From Erysipelotrichaceae bacterium (GTDB lineage: Bacteria; Bacillota_I; Bacilli_A; Erysipelotrichales; Coprobacillaceae): 36,290 bases of DNA. A program made the translations under genes and the position numbers. This document shows, piece by piece, positions 1 to 9,000 of this stretch; the stretch's first letter is position 1; each line of letters begins with the position of its first letter. Under the pieces are notes generated by a model. That model had not been told where the DNA came from. It did no database searches and was given only the letters and a program-made list of their open reading frames with translations. The stretch spans positions 1 through 36,290 of the forward strand of contig JAGBPZ010000132.1 of the NCBI GenBank assembly GCA_017633115.1, read 5' to 3'.

Positions 1-792
1 AGTTGCGGTTTGACAATTATCATTAACCATATCAACAGAATTCATTCCGGATAACACAACAGTGACTTCTTTTTGATTATATAGCCAGGACAGCGCCCAT
101 TTAGCAGCAGAATAATGACGTGGACTCTTCTCTACAATACGACGAGCTTTTGGTGGTAACATATTGACAAGTTTTCCGCCACGTAAAGGTTCCATGATAA
201 TAACTGGAATCCCTTTATCATAGGCAGCTTTAAGTCCAATAACACCTGCCTGAGTCACTTCATCGAGATAGTTATATTGTATCTGGCAGAAATCCCAGTC
301 ATAATCATTGAGTACCTTTAAGAAGTTGTCACTATTGCCATGATAGGAAAAACCAATATTGTGAATAATACCTTGTTCCTTTTTCTCTTGTATCCATTTT
401 TCAATCCCAAGTTCTTTCAACTTTTCCCATTGAGCAATATCGGTAACGTGATGCATGAGATAGTAATCTATGTAATCTGTCTGCAGACGTTCTAATTCTT
501 CCTCAAGATAACGATCTAATTGTTCATAGCGTCTAATCATATATTGCGGTAATTTTGTCGCGATATAAATTTTATCACGCAATTGATTTCGCTTAACGAT
601 GTCTCCTAAGACTCTTTCACTATCGCCATAAACATAAGCTGTGTCAAAATAATTGACTCCTTGATTATAAGCAGTTAATAATTCTCTTTCAGCTTTTTCA
701 ATATCAGTATGATTGCCTTTTTTGGTGAAACGCATGCAACCATAACCAAGTACAGAAAGCTTATTCCCATATTTATCTTCTCTATATTGCAT
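1..792 (-). CDS. Aldo/keto reductase, C-terminus cut by window edge
   Basis: NAD(P)H-dependent oxidoreductase of the aldo/keto reductase TIM-barrel superfamily; substrate unknown. The frame is open from ATG at 792 to the window edge, giving 264 residues with no stop, so the 3' end lies outside. Visible: the barrel start KLSVLGYGCMRF (11-22), catalytic tetrad candidates Asp50 and Tyr55 (FDTAYVYG), Lys80 (ATK) and His114 or His115 (YLMHH), and the late segment VVLSGMNSVD. The multi-residue layout resembles the long 'predicted oxidoreductase' subgroup that often carries a C-terminal Fe-S segment, but that part is not in view. SD-like GGAAAGGAAAAG precedes the ATG. It is separated from rbfA by a terminator and has its own promoter, so it is a separate transcription unit. 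Confidence 0.9.
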   Translation of the reverse strand, partial: MQYREDKYGNKLSVLGYGCMRFTKKGNHTDIEKAERELLTAYNQGVNYFDTAYVYGDSERVLGDIVKRNQLRDKIYIATKLPQYMIRRYEQLDRYLEEELERLQTDYIDYYLMHHVTDIAQWEKLKELGIEKWIQEKKEQGIIHNIGFSYHGNSDNFLKVLNDYDWDFCQIQYNYLDEVTQAGVIGLKAAYDKGIPVIIMEPLRGGKLVNMLPPKARRIVEKSPRHYSAAKWALSWLYNQKEVTVVLSGMNSVDMVNDNCQTAT

Positions 793-864
793 AACTTTTC
801 CTTTCCTGAACATAATCATTTTTAATTAATGTGATTATTCGATCATCTTGAATTCGCTATTTTA

Positions 865-870
865 ATTATA
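865..870 (-). promoter_or_regulatory. Candidate extended -10 promoter for the aldo/keto reductase
   Basis: On the minus strand TGG-TATAAT matches an extended -10 box; no good -35 is present at 17 bases. Between it and the ATG lies an inverted repeat, ATAATCA at 812-818 and TGATTAT at 832-838, which could be an operator in the leader. Confidence 0.45.
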
Positions 871-909
871 CCATAGTCAAATATAAAAATGAGTTTATTG
901 ACTTATTTA

Positions 910-939
910 TCTGTAACTGATTTATCTGTAACTGATTTA
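910..939. repeat. 15-bp perfect tandem duplication
   Basis: The 15-mer TCTGTAACTGATTTA occurs twice head to tail (910-924 and 925-939) in the spacer between rbfA's terminator and the aldo/keto reductase promoter. Probably a slippage duplication. Confidence 0.8.
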
Positions 940-960
940 ACTATAAACACTCTTATCAGA

Positions 961-988
961 GCAAAATAAAATCCACCAAAATGGTGGA
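961..988 (-). terminator. Intrinsic terminator after rbfA
   Basis: Stem TCCACCA (972-978) / TGGTGGA (982-988) with a 3-base loop, followed on the minus strand by TTTTATTTT. It starts 10 bases beyond the rbfA stop and closes the rimP-nusA-infB-rbfA operon. Confidence 0.85.
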
Positions 989-997
989 CTTTATTAA

Positions 998-1348
998 CTA
1001 TTCTTCTTCGTCATGTTGGATATTTAATCCACGGATGATTTCTTCAATATGATTACCATATTCGAATGATTCATCTCTCATAAACAACAATTCTGGACAC
1101 TTTCTGATTGTTAGTCTTTTGGCGAGTTGAGAACGAATATATCCTTTGCTTCGTTCAAGTGCTTCTAAACCTCTTTTTGGATGTTCATGGAAGACAACAT
1201 AAACTTTGGCATAAGAATAATCATTACTGCAAGAGACTTCTGTAATCGTACAATCTTTGACTTGTGGATCTTTGACCTGATTACGGAAGATCATTGAAAG
1301 TTCTCTTTGAATCGTTGCATTTAAACGTTCAGTTTTAACTTTTGCCAT
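998..1348 (-). CDS. rbfA: Ribosome-binding factor A
   Basis: Small KH-fold protein that binds the 30S precursor near the 5' end of 16S rRNA and helps late small-subunit maturation and cold adaptation. At 116 residues it has the normal family length. Typical features are the N-terminal RLNATIQRELSMIF helix, the KDPQV segment and SKGYIRSQLAKRL (67-79), the interrupted KH turn. ATG at 1348 has an SD (AAAGAGG) about 8 bases upstream. It follows infB by 20 bases and is the last gene of the operon. The ylxP gene found between infB and rbfA in Bacillus is absent, as are truB and ribF downstream. Confidence 0.95.
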   Translation of the reverse strand: MAKVKTERLNATIQRELSMIFRNQVKDPQVKDCTITEVSCSNDYSYAKVYVVFHEHPKRGLEALERSKGYIRSQLAKRLTIRKCPELLFMRDESFEYGNHIEEIIRGLNIQHDEEE

Positions 1349-1368
1349 AAAATGACCTCTTTCACTAA

Positions 1369-3246
1369 CTATTTGCGTTCAACTTCCTGCATGATGTAAC
1401 CTTCAATAATATCGCCTTCTTTGATATCATTGTAGTTTTCAATAGTCATACCGCATTCGAAGCCCTGTTTAACTTCTTTGACATCATCTTTGAAACGTCT
1501 TAAAGAGCCTAGCTGACCTTCATAAATAACGATACTATCGCGAATCAAGCGAATTGAACAATCTCTTCTGATATAACCATCAGTTACAAATGAACCGGCA
1601 ATGTTACCAATTTTAGAAGCTTTGATAACCTGTCTGATTTCTGCCTGACCAGTAACAACTTCTTCGAATTCAGGAGCAAGCATACCCTTCATGGCTGCTT
1701 CAATTTCTTCAACCATCTTGTAGATGACATTATGCAATCTGATTTCAACTTTTTCTTCAGCTGCTTTACGTCTGACGTTAGCATCTGGACGGACATTAAA
1801 ACCATAGATGATTGCCTTTGATGCACTTGCTAACAGGATATCTGATTCTGAGATAGCACCAACTGTTGAACGAATGACGTTAACTCTTGCGCCTTCAACA
1901 TCAATCTTTTCTAATGCACCTTTAACTGCTTCAGAAGTACCATTAACGTCAGCTTTAACGATAACATTTAAGTTAGCAACTTCGCCTTCTTTTAACTGTG
2001 CAAATAAGTCATCTAATGTCATAGCTGCAGACTGAGTACGTTCTTGTTCTTGTTTTTCTTTAGCACGTACTTCACCAATATGTCTGGCAGTTTTTTCATT
2101 TTCAAAGACCATAAATTTATCACCAGCAGTTGGCACTTCGTTAAGACCTGCAATTTCAACTGGAGTTGCTGGAGTAGCTTTTTTGATTTCTCTTCCGGTG
2201 TCATCTAACATCTGTCTGACGCGACCAAAAGCAGTACCGACAACGATTGGATCACCACTATAAAGAGTACCGTTTTCAACTAATAATGTTGCAACAGAAC
2301 CTCTACCTTTATCCAGTCTTGCTTCAACAACTGTTCCATAAGCCATACGTTTTGGATTAGCTTTAAGATCTGCTAATTCAGCAACGAGTGTGATTGCTTC
2401 AAGTAATTCATCAACACCTTCACCATTTCTTGCAGAGATATTGACATAAACAGTATCGCCGCCCCATTCTTCTGGTAACAAGTCAAGTTCAGCAACTTCA
2501 GCTTTAATGCGTTCTGGGTCAGCACCAGCTTTATCAATCTTATTGATTGCAATAATAATTGGAACACCTGCTGCTTTAGCATGGTCAACTGCTTCTCTTG
2601 TCTGTGGCATAACACCATCGTCAGCAGCAACCACGATAATAACAATGTCAGTAATCTGAGCTCCACGAGCTCTCATAGCTGTAAATGCCGCATGACCAGG
2701 TGTGTCTAAGAAGGTAATCTTTTTACCTTTTACACGTACCTGATAAGCACCGATATGCTGTGTAATACCACCAAATTCACCGTCTACAACACGAGACTTT
2801 CTGATTCTATCCAATAAAGTTGTTTTACCATGGTCTACGTGGCCCATAATTGTAACAACTGGAGGACGGCTGACTAAATCTGCTTCATCATCTTCAATGA
2901 TTAAATCTTCGAAATTGACTTCACTGACTTCAACTTTTTTCTTCGCTTCATAGCCATATTCCATACAAATTAATTCGACTTCATCATCTTTTAAATTTGT
3001 ATTGATCGTAATCATCATTCCCAAGTTAAAGAAGATTTTAACGATATTTGCAGGTGTCTGATCAATCTTTTCAGCCAATTCTGCAACTGTGATACCATCA
3101 CTGTATTCAACGATACCATCATTGAGTTTCTTCTTCTCTTCATTTCTTTGTGGGAAATTAGATACAGAACGTCTATTTCTATTATTGCGATTATTGTTGT
3201 TGTTACGTCTTTGCTTATTTTTGTTTTTATTAACTTTCTTTGCCAT
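1369..3246 (-). CDS. infB: Translation initiation factor IF-2
   Basis: GTPase that places fMet-tRNA on the 30S subunit and promotes subunit joining. At 625 residues it is shorter than the 700-900 of many Firmicutes because the N-terminal part is reduced to an Asn/Lys/Arg-rich stretch (1-40) before the IF2-N helix domain (about 43-100). GTPase motifs: G1 GHVDHGKT (135-142), G3 DTPGH (181-185), G4 NKID (235-238). Domains II, III and the fMet-tRNA-binding domain IV follow to the C-terminus. ATG at 3246 has AGGAGG 8 bases upstream and lies only 3 bases after the ylxQ stop, so translation is probably coupled. Confidence 0.98.
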   Translation of the reverse strand: MAKKVNKNKNKQRRNNNNNRNNRNRRSVSNFPQRNEEKKKLNDGIVEYSDGITVAELAEKIDQTPANIVKIFFNLGMMITINTNLKDDEVELICMEYGYEAKKKVEVSEVNFEDLIIEDDEADLVSRPPVVTIMGHVDHGKTTLLDRIRKSRVVDGEFGGITQHIGAYQVRVKGKKITFLDTPGHAAFTAMRARGAQITDIVIIVVAADDGVMPQTREAVDHAKAAGVPIIIAINKIDKAGADPERIKAEVAELDLLPEEWGGDTVYVNISARNGEGVDELLEAITLVAELADLKANPKRMAYGTVVEARLDKGRGSVATLLVENGTLYSGDPIVVGTAFGRVRQMLDDTGREIKKATPATPVEIAGLNEVPTAGDKFMVFENEKTARHIGEVRAKEKQEQERTQSAAMTLDDLFAQLKEGEVANLNVIVKADVNGTSEAVKGALEKIDVEGARVNVIRSTVGAISESDILLASASKAIIYGFNVRPDANVRRKAAEEKVEIRLHNVIYKMVEEIEAAMKGMLAPEFEEVVTGQAEIRQVIKASKIGNIAGSFVTDGYIRRDCSIRLIRDSIVIYEGQLGSLRRFKDDVKEVKQGFECGMTIENYNDIKEGDIIEGYIMQEVERK

Positions 3247-3249
3247 AAG

Positions 3250-3552
3250 CTATCCTCCTAACTTTTTCAATAATGATTTCGCAAATCCCTCGTCTGTGAC
3301 TGCTATAGCTACACGATTGGACTTGCCAATTGCATATGATAAGTTATCTGAATCTGAATAGATTCGATAATCAATTTGATAAAAAGCACATTTATCTGTT
3401 AAACGTTTCTTGGTATTATCACTGGCATCTTCTGCAATCAGGACAAGCTTTGCCGTTTTGTTCTGAATAGATTTGATGACGAATTCACCTGTCACGATCT
3501 TTCTTGCACGATTAGCCAGACCAAGTAATTGATCAACTTCTCGATTTTGCAT
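3250..3552 (-). CDS. ylxQ: L7Ae-family RNA-binding protein YlxQ
   Basis: 100-residue L7Ae/L30e-like protein of the nusA-infB operon, expected to bind kink-turn RNA; the physiological RNA is not established. The core LLGLANRARKIVTGE (9-23) and KLVLIAEDAS (35-44) are typical. The reading frame is open further upstream, but ATG at 3552 is preferred: it begins MQNREVDQLLGL, which matches the family start, and has GAGGAGCTGGAAGAG just upstream. It overlaps the end of ylxR by 20 bases in another frame, which suggests coupled translation. Confidence 0.9.
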   Translation of the reverse strand: MQNREVDQLLGLANRARKIVTGEFVIKSIQNKTAKLVLIAEDASDNTKKRLTDKCAFYQIDYRIYSDSDNLSYAIGKSNRVAIAVTDEGFAKSLLKKLGG

Positions 3553-3796
3553 ACTCTTCCAGCTCCTCGTATATAGATTCAGGGATTTCAATATCAAGTG
3601 CACGTTTAAAAATGTTTTTCTTTTTGGCGATGGCGACGGCTTCAACAGATGGTTTAATATACGCACCACGTCCATTTTTCTTGCCTGTCGTATCAACAAA
3701 AACTTCGCCTTCTTTATTCTTGACGACACGAATCAATTCTTTTTTAGGTAATTGCTCCCCAGTAGCAATACAACGTCTCATTGGAATTTTTCTCAT
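3533..3796 (-). CDS. ylxR: RNA-binding protein YlxR (DUF448; RnpM)
   Basis: 87-residue member of the YlxR family, known from the nusA operon; in Bacillus the family has been linked to RNase P modulation (RnpM). Hallmarks MRKIPMRRCIATGE at the start and GRGAYI (about 43-48) are present. ATG at 3796 is chosen because the in-frame GTG at 3805 lies inside the Shine-Dalgarno sequence (TGAGGTGA) that serves this ATG. It follows nusA by about 21 bases and overlaps ylxQ. Confidence 0.92.
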   Translation of the reverse strand: MRKIPMRRCIATGEQLPKKELIRVVKNKEGEVFVDTTGKKNGRGAYIKPSVEAVAIAKKKNIFKRALDIEIPESIYEELEEYAKSRS

Positions 3797-3817
3797 GAAC
3801 GTCACCTCACTTACATA

Positions 3818-5398
3818 TTAATCGTCGTAATATTCATCATACTGATCATAATCGATGTCTTCATCATACTTAGAATCATAGTCATCTTCATAGTAGTCTT
3901 CATCGTCATAATCATCATCATAGTATTCATCATCTTCGTCTTCTGCAGAAACAACTTTGATATATTCATCGTCGTCTTCTTCTCTGCCGATCACGATATT
4001 TTCGATATTAATTGAAGGTTTATCTTCTTCAACTTCTTCTTTTTCCTCTTCTACGATTTCTTCTAAAGGCTGTTCTTCAAATGTTTCATCTTCATCATCA
4101 TCGAACGATTCATCCTCATAGTCATCATCTTCATCATCGTATACAGGTTCATCATCAATGTAGATGTCGTCTTCTTCAGTTGTTTCAACAACAGTATCTT
4201 CTGTAGTTGTTGTTTCTTCGATTTCTTCAACAACATCTTCTACGACTTCGTCTTCTTCAACCAGTTCGTCTTTACTTTCAGCAAGCATTAAACGATACAG
4301 TTCTTCATCAAATGTTGGATCAACACTTAAATCAATACCTAATTCATCAACTTCTGAGCTTGACTTGATATCAATCTTCCAACCAGTCAAACGAGCTGCT
4401 AAGCGAGCATTCTGACCACGTTTACCAATTGCCAGAGATAACTGATTATCAGGAACAACAACTAAAGCACTCTTTTCATCAAGGTCTAGTTTAGTCTGAA
4501 TAACTTTTGCTGGTGATAAAGCATTTGTAATATAGATGCGTGGATCTTCATTCCACTCAATAATATCGATCATTTCATGATTAAGTTCAGCAACAATATT
4601 ACGAACACGAATACCCTTTTGACCTACACAAGCACCTACTGGATCGATATCAGCATCAGTTGTATAAACGGCGATCTTTGAACGTTCACCAGGTTCACGA
4701 GATACTGACTTGACGACTACTTTGCCTTCATAGATTTCAGGAACTTCCTGTTCAAATAAGCGATAAACTAATCCCTTATCAGCACGAGAAACACCGATAT
4801 GAGTACCTTTAGATGTCTTTTCAACATCTGTGACATAAACCTTGATGTTTTGGCCTTCAACGAGAGTTTCACCTGGAATCTGAAGTTTCTTAGGTAATAA
4901 AGCTCCAGTACGACCGATATTGATAATTGCGAATTTTTCTTCAACACGGTCTACAACACCAGTAATAATTTCTTCTTTAGAACCAATGAATTCTTTATAA
5001 AGATTTTCTTTTTCGATTTCTCTGATTTTCTGTCTTAATAACTGTTTAGTCTGAATAGCAGCAAGACGGCCAAAGACTTCTGGAGAAACTTCATTGATCA
5101 CTTCATCACCTAATTCGTATTTAGGATCAATTTCTTTTGCTTCTTCAATAGAATATTCTTTATCTTCGTCATTAACATCATCAACAACGATTCTCTTTTC
5201 GAAAATTCTAATTTTACCGGTAGTATCATCAATTGTGCATTCAACATTAGAATCACTGCTCATATAAAGCTTTTTGTAAGATTTTTCTAAAGCTTCTTTT
5301 AATGCATCGATTATTTCCTGCTTTTTAATGCCACGTTCTTTTTCTAATTTTTCTAATGCATCAATAAATGTTACTTCTTCAGTTTTATATCTAGCCAT
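3818..5398 (-). CDS. nusA: Transcription termination/antitermination factor NusA with long acidic tail
   Basis: RNA polymerase-binding factor that controls pausing, termination and antitermination. Order: N-terminal RNAP-binding domain (1-140), S1 domain (about 145-205), KH1 with GxxG at VGQKG (258-262) and KH2 with IGKRG (324-328). The usual Firmicute protein stops near residue 370-380. Here a further stretch of about 150 residues (378-526) follows, almost wholly Asp, Glu, Tyr and Thr, ending in repeated DYD/EDY units. It is in frame, without any stop or frameshift, and is encoded by GAT/GAA-rich repetitive DNA. SD AGGAGG lies 10 bases before ATG 5398; rimP ends 14 bases upstream. Confidence 0.97.
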   Translation of the reverse strand: MARYKTEEVTFIDALEKLEKERGIKKQEIIDALKEALEKSYKKLYMSSDSNVECTIDDTTGKIRIFEKRIVVDDVNDEDKEYSIEEAKEIDPKYELGDEVINEVSPEVFGRLAAIQTKQLLRQKIREIEKENLYKEFIGSKEEIITGVVDRVEEKFAIINIGRTGALLPKKLQIPGETLVEGQNIKVYVTDVEKTSKGTHIGVSRADKGLVYRLFEQEVPEIYEGKVVVKSVSREPGERSKIAVYTTDADIDPVGACVGQKGIRVRNIVAELNHEMIDIIEWNEDPRIYITNALSPAKVIQTKLDLDEKSALVVVPDNQLSLAIGKRGQNARLAARLTGWKIDIKSSSEVDELGIDLSVDPTFDEELYRLMLAESKDELVEEDEVVEDVVEEIEETTTTEDTVVETTEEDDIYIDDEPVYDDEDDDYEDESFDDDEDETFEEQPLEEIVEEEKEEVEEDKPSINIENIVIGREEDDDEYIKVVSAEDEDDEYYDDDYDDEDYYEDDYDSKYDEDIDYDQYDEYYDD

Positions 5399-5412
5399 AA
5401 TTTGTATTCCTC

Positions 5413-5874
5413 CTAAAACTTGACAGCTAGTCTAATAAATTTAACGTTACTGTATGGAATGACCATCGTTTTCTTGACAGCCTTTAACATATATTGCAGA
5501 GTAATATCTTCACCTTCAATGGCAGTAATCGTACCTTCTACCTGATTCATGCCATTCTTAGGATTTTTAAAATCTATATGAACAAAAGAACCAATGTTCT
5601 GTTGAACTTTTTCAAATGTTTTCAGTTCTCTTTCAATACCTGGAGATGACACTTCTAAATAGTATTCATTGCTGATGACATCAATTTCATCAAGTTTTTC
5701 ACTAATTAATTCACTGACAGCAACACAAGTATCCATATCCAGATAATCATTATTTTTGTCAATGTAAATGCGCAAATACCATTCATTACGTTCATTGACA
5801 TATTCAATGTCTTCCAGAGTACAATTTTGACTTTCAATTAATGGAATAATTGCGGTTTTAATTTTTTCGATCAT
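5413..5874 (-). CDS. rimP: Ribosome maturation factor RimP
   Basis: 153-residue assembly factor for the 30S subunit, first gene of the operon and normally paired with nusA. Visible: N-terminal alpha/beta domain with the YLRIYIDK-like strand (about 32-39), the EVSSPGIERELKT loop (about 74-86), and a C-terminal SH3-like barrel with GTITAIEGEDITLQY. SD CCGGAGGAT is 4-5 bases from ATG 5874. Expression probably depends on the promoter at 5982-6010 and on the structured leader between. Confidence 0.95.
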   Translation of the reverse strand: MIEKIKTAIIPLIESQNCTLEDIEYVNERNEWYLRIYIDKNNDYLDMDTCVAVSELISEKLDEIDVISNEYYLEVSSPGIERELKTFEKVQQNIGSFVHIDFKNPKNGMNQVEGTITAIEGEDITLQYMLKAVKKTMVIPYSNVKFIRLAVKF

Positions 5875-5916
5875 AAATCCTCCGGTATTTTATAATTCTA
5901 TAAGTCAATACGAGAT

Positions 5917-5975
5917 GTGTTGAGACAATAAATAACGAGAGGGTTCCCCCTCTCGTGTAACTATCTATTCAACAC
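5917..5975 (-). promoter_or_regulatory. Nested hairpin leader/attenuator of the rimP-nusA operon
   Basis: On the transcript, GUGUUGA (5975-5969) pairs perfectly with UCAACAC (5923-5917). Inside this stem lies a GC-rich hairpin CGAGAGGG (5955-5948) / CCCUCUCG (5943-5936) with a 4-base loop, followed by UUAUUUAUU. Because a promoter lies directly upstream, this terminator-like hairpin is in the 5' leader rather than only after polC. ACGAGA of the hairpin's 5' arm can also pair with UCUCGU at 5915-5910, an alternative fold. It may serve both to end polC transcripts and to attenuate the operon. The function is inferred. Confidence 0.6.
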
Positions 5976-5981
5976 GTCCAC

Positions 5982-6010
5982 AATATATCATATATTTGTA
6001 AACAAGTCAA
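5982..6010 (-). promoter_or_regulatory. Sigma-A-type promoter of the rimP-nusA-infB-rbfA operon
   Basis: Minus-strand TTGACT (-35, 6010-6005), 17-base spacer, TGA-TATATT (extended -10, 5987-5982). Predicted start near 5975, which is the first base of the outer leader stem. The promoter lies within 50 bases of the polC stop. Confidence 0.75.
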
Positions 6011-6029
6011 ATTTTATTGTAAATATCAA

Positions 6030-9000
6030 CTAATTTAGTAAATCATCAAATAAATCGAAGAAGCTCAACTGGTCTCTTTCAGACAGATGTTCCATAACGC
6101 CAAGCTGGGCCATTTTTTCAATATGGGTATTAGATAATTTTGTACGTTTGCTTACATCTTCTACCGAGGTAAACTGATGATCTTTTCTTGCAATCACAAC
6201 AGATTCACCTGCTGCTGTACCTAGACCATCAATCGAACAGAATGATGGAATAATACCTTTATCATCATTAGGATCAAGAATGAAGTTGGTGACTTCACTT
6301 AGTTCCAAACTGATGTTACTGAAATGATAACCACGTTCAAACATTTCCAAAGCAATCTCAAAGACCGTAATTAAATCTTCGTCTTTCTTGACTGCTTGCT
6401 TATTTGCGCGCAGCTTCAATAATTCAAGGTATCTGTTTAAAACAGCTTCTTTACCTGAAAGTAAAGTATTAATTTCATAGGAATCACAACGGGTTGAGAA
6501 GTAGACAGCATAATATTCTCTTGGGTAATAAAGTTTCCACCATGCCACACGGATTGCACTTAATACATAAGCAGCCGCATGGGCTTTAGGGAACATGTAT
6601 TTAATCTTAAAGCAAGAATCTATATACCATTGTGGAACCTGATGCTGTTTCATGATTTCAACATATCCACGTTCTGGGAAGACTCGTTTTGACTGACCTT
6701 TACGAACACACTCCATGATGTCAAAAGCGTCTTTATTCTCCAATCCTTTATCAATCAGATAGACCATAATATCATCTCGACATCCGATGACTTCTTTTAA
6801 TGTACATGTACCCGTTTTGATCAATGTTTCAGCATTACCCAAATAAACATCCGTACCATGTGACAGTCCTGAGATGATAACCAAATCAGCATAATTAGTT
6901 GGCTTGGTTGCATCAAGCATACCACGGACAAATGGAGTACCAAATTCAGGCAAACCTAAGGCTCCATTGTTACAATTAATAAAACTTAAATCGATTCCCA
7001 TAGCCTTTGTGCTGGTGAATAAACTCATAACTGCTTTATCATTTGTTGGAATTGTATGAGGATCAACACCAGTCAAATCCTGCAACATTCTTATGACTGT
7101 AGGGTCAACATGACCAAGAATATCGAATTTCAAGACATTATCATGAATTTTATGGAAATCAAAGTGTGTTGTATACCATGTTGCTTCAACATCATCTGCC
7201 GGATATTGATATGGTGTAAAATCATAGACAGTCATATGATCCGGTATGACAATAATACCGCCTGGATGTTGACCAGTTGTACGTTTGACACCAGTACATC
7301 CCATAGCTAGTCTTGTCAATTCGGCTTTGGAGATTGTATTGTCAATACCTAAACGTTCGGCATAACCTTTTGCATAACCAAAGGCAGTCTTATCAGCGAC
7401 GGTTGAAATAGTACCAGCTCTAAAGACATGGTCAACACCAAATATCTTTTTCGTAAAATCATGTGCTTTTGCCTGATAGGCACCTGAGAAGTTTAAGTCA
7501 ATATCAGGTACCTTATCGGCATTAAATCCGAGGAATGTTTCAAACGGTATATTCTGTCCATCACCTTTCATTGGTTTACCACAAACAGGACATAATTTGT
7601 CAGGAAGGTCATATCCACTGGCAATTTCTGGATCATCAAAGAATTCACTGTGTTGACAATGTGGACAATAGTAATGTGGCTTTAATGGATTGACTTCTGA
7701 AATCCCCGACATCGTAGCTACAAATGATGAACCTACTGAACCACGGGAACCTACTAGATAGCCATCGTCGTTTGACTGTTTAACTAACAGAGAAGCAATA
7801 TAATAAATAACGGCATAACCATGTTTAATAATATTTGACAACTCATGATCAAGACGTTGAGCAACATATTCAGGTAATGGATCACCATATTGCTTATGAG
7901 CATTTCCATAACAAATATCAGTCAATAATTTATCAACATTATCAATTTTTGGTGGATAAAGCCCTTTTTTTATGACGCCGATATCATCCGTCATATCCGC
8001 AATTTTATTGGTATTGGTGACGACGTAATCAAATAATTCATCATGATCGATATATGGGAAACTTTCCATCATTTCCTGCGTCGTTCTTAAATAAACATCA
8101 GGTGTTGAAGCACGCGGATCACGACGATTCAATAATGGATGAGGACGACCATTGATCGTCAATTTTTCGTTTGTAATAAAGACATTACGGTAGACTTTAT
8201 CATGCTTTTCTAAATAATGGACTTCTCCAGTTGCAACAATTAGTTTCTTGGCTTTCTTAGCAACTTTAATAATACGTTGATATAAATGCTGGATATCATC
8301 AAGAGAATCATAACGATTACGATCAACTAAATATTGAGCCTGATCTAAAGGATGGATTTCAATATAGTCATAGAATGACATCTCATCAAATAATTCTTCT
8401 TCAGTCTTGGTTGCCGCTAAATCAAAGACTTTTGAATTCAAACCGCCACAGCCAATCAATAAATTATCACGATGCTCTTTTAAATAACTACGAGGGATAC
8501 GAGCACCAAGATAAAGATAAGTCGTATTAGCTAACGAGACAATTTTAAAGACTTCTTTCAAGCCTTCAGCATTTTTCGCAAAAATAGTGACTGGGAAGCC
8601 ATGCGCATGCTTGTGTGCATCTGAAAGATGCATCTGTGGAATCTGATCAATATTATCGACACCTTTTTTCAACATCTGAATAAGCATCGCGTTAAATGCC
8701 TGTGACAAAACTTCAGCATCATAATCTGCTCTATGAGCTTCTTCTGAATCATAAGGAATCTTATAATGTGAACAGACTGCTCCTAGTCTATAAGATCTCT
8801 GTAGTGGAATCAAATAACGTGCAAGTGGTAATGAGTCAATCCAAGTATTTTTGATTGGTTCTTGTCCCATACGTTTAAGTGCCTGGTTCAACATTCCAAT
8901 ATCAAATACAGCATTATGTGCTACTAGAATATCATCACCAAAGAAATCTAAGATTTTTGGCATGAATTCTTCGATTGTAGGCGCATTTCTTATATCTTCA

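Noticed and set aside
2019-2666. Minus-strand frames inside infB in other frames
   Set aside because: Shadows of the IF-2 reading frame, Leu/Lys-rich with no independent start signals.
3752-4415. Plus-strand open frames rich in Ile, His, Leu or Ser opposite the nusA 3' end
   Set aside because: They are the complement of the GAT/GAA-rich acidic tail of NusA; low complexity, no ribosome site, no family features.
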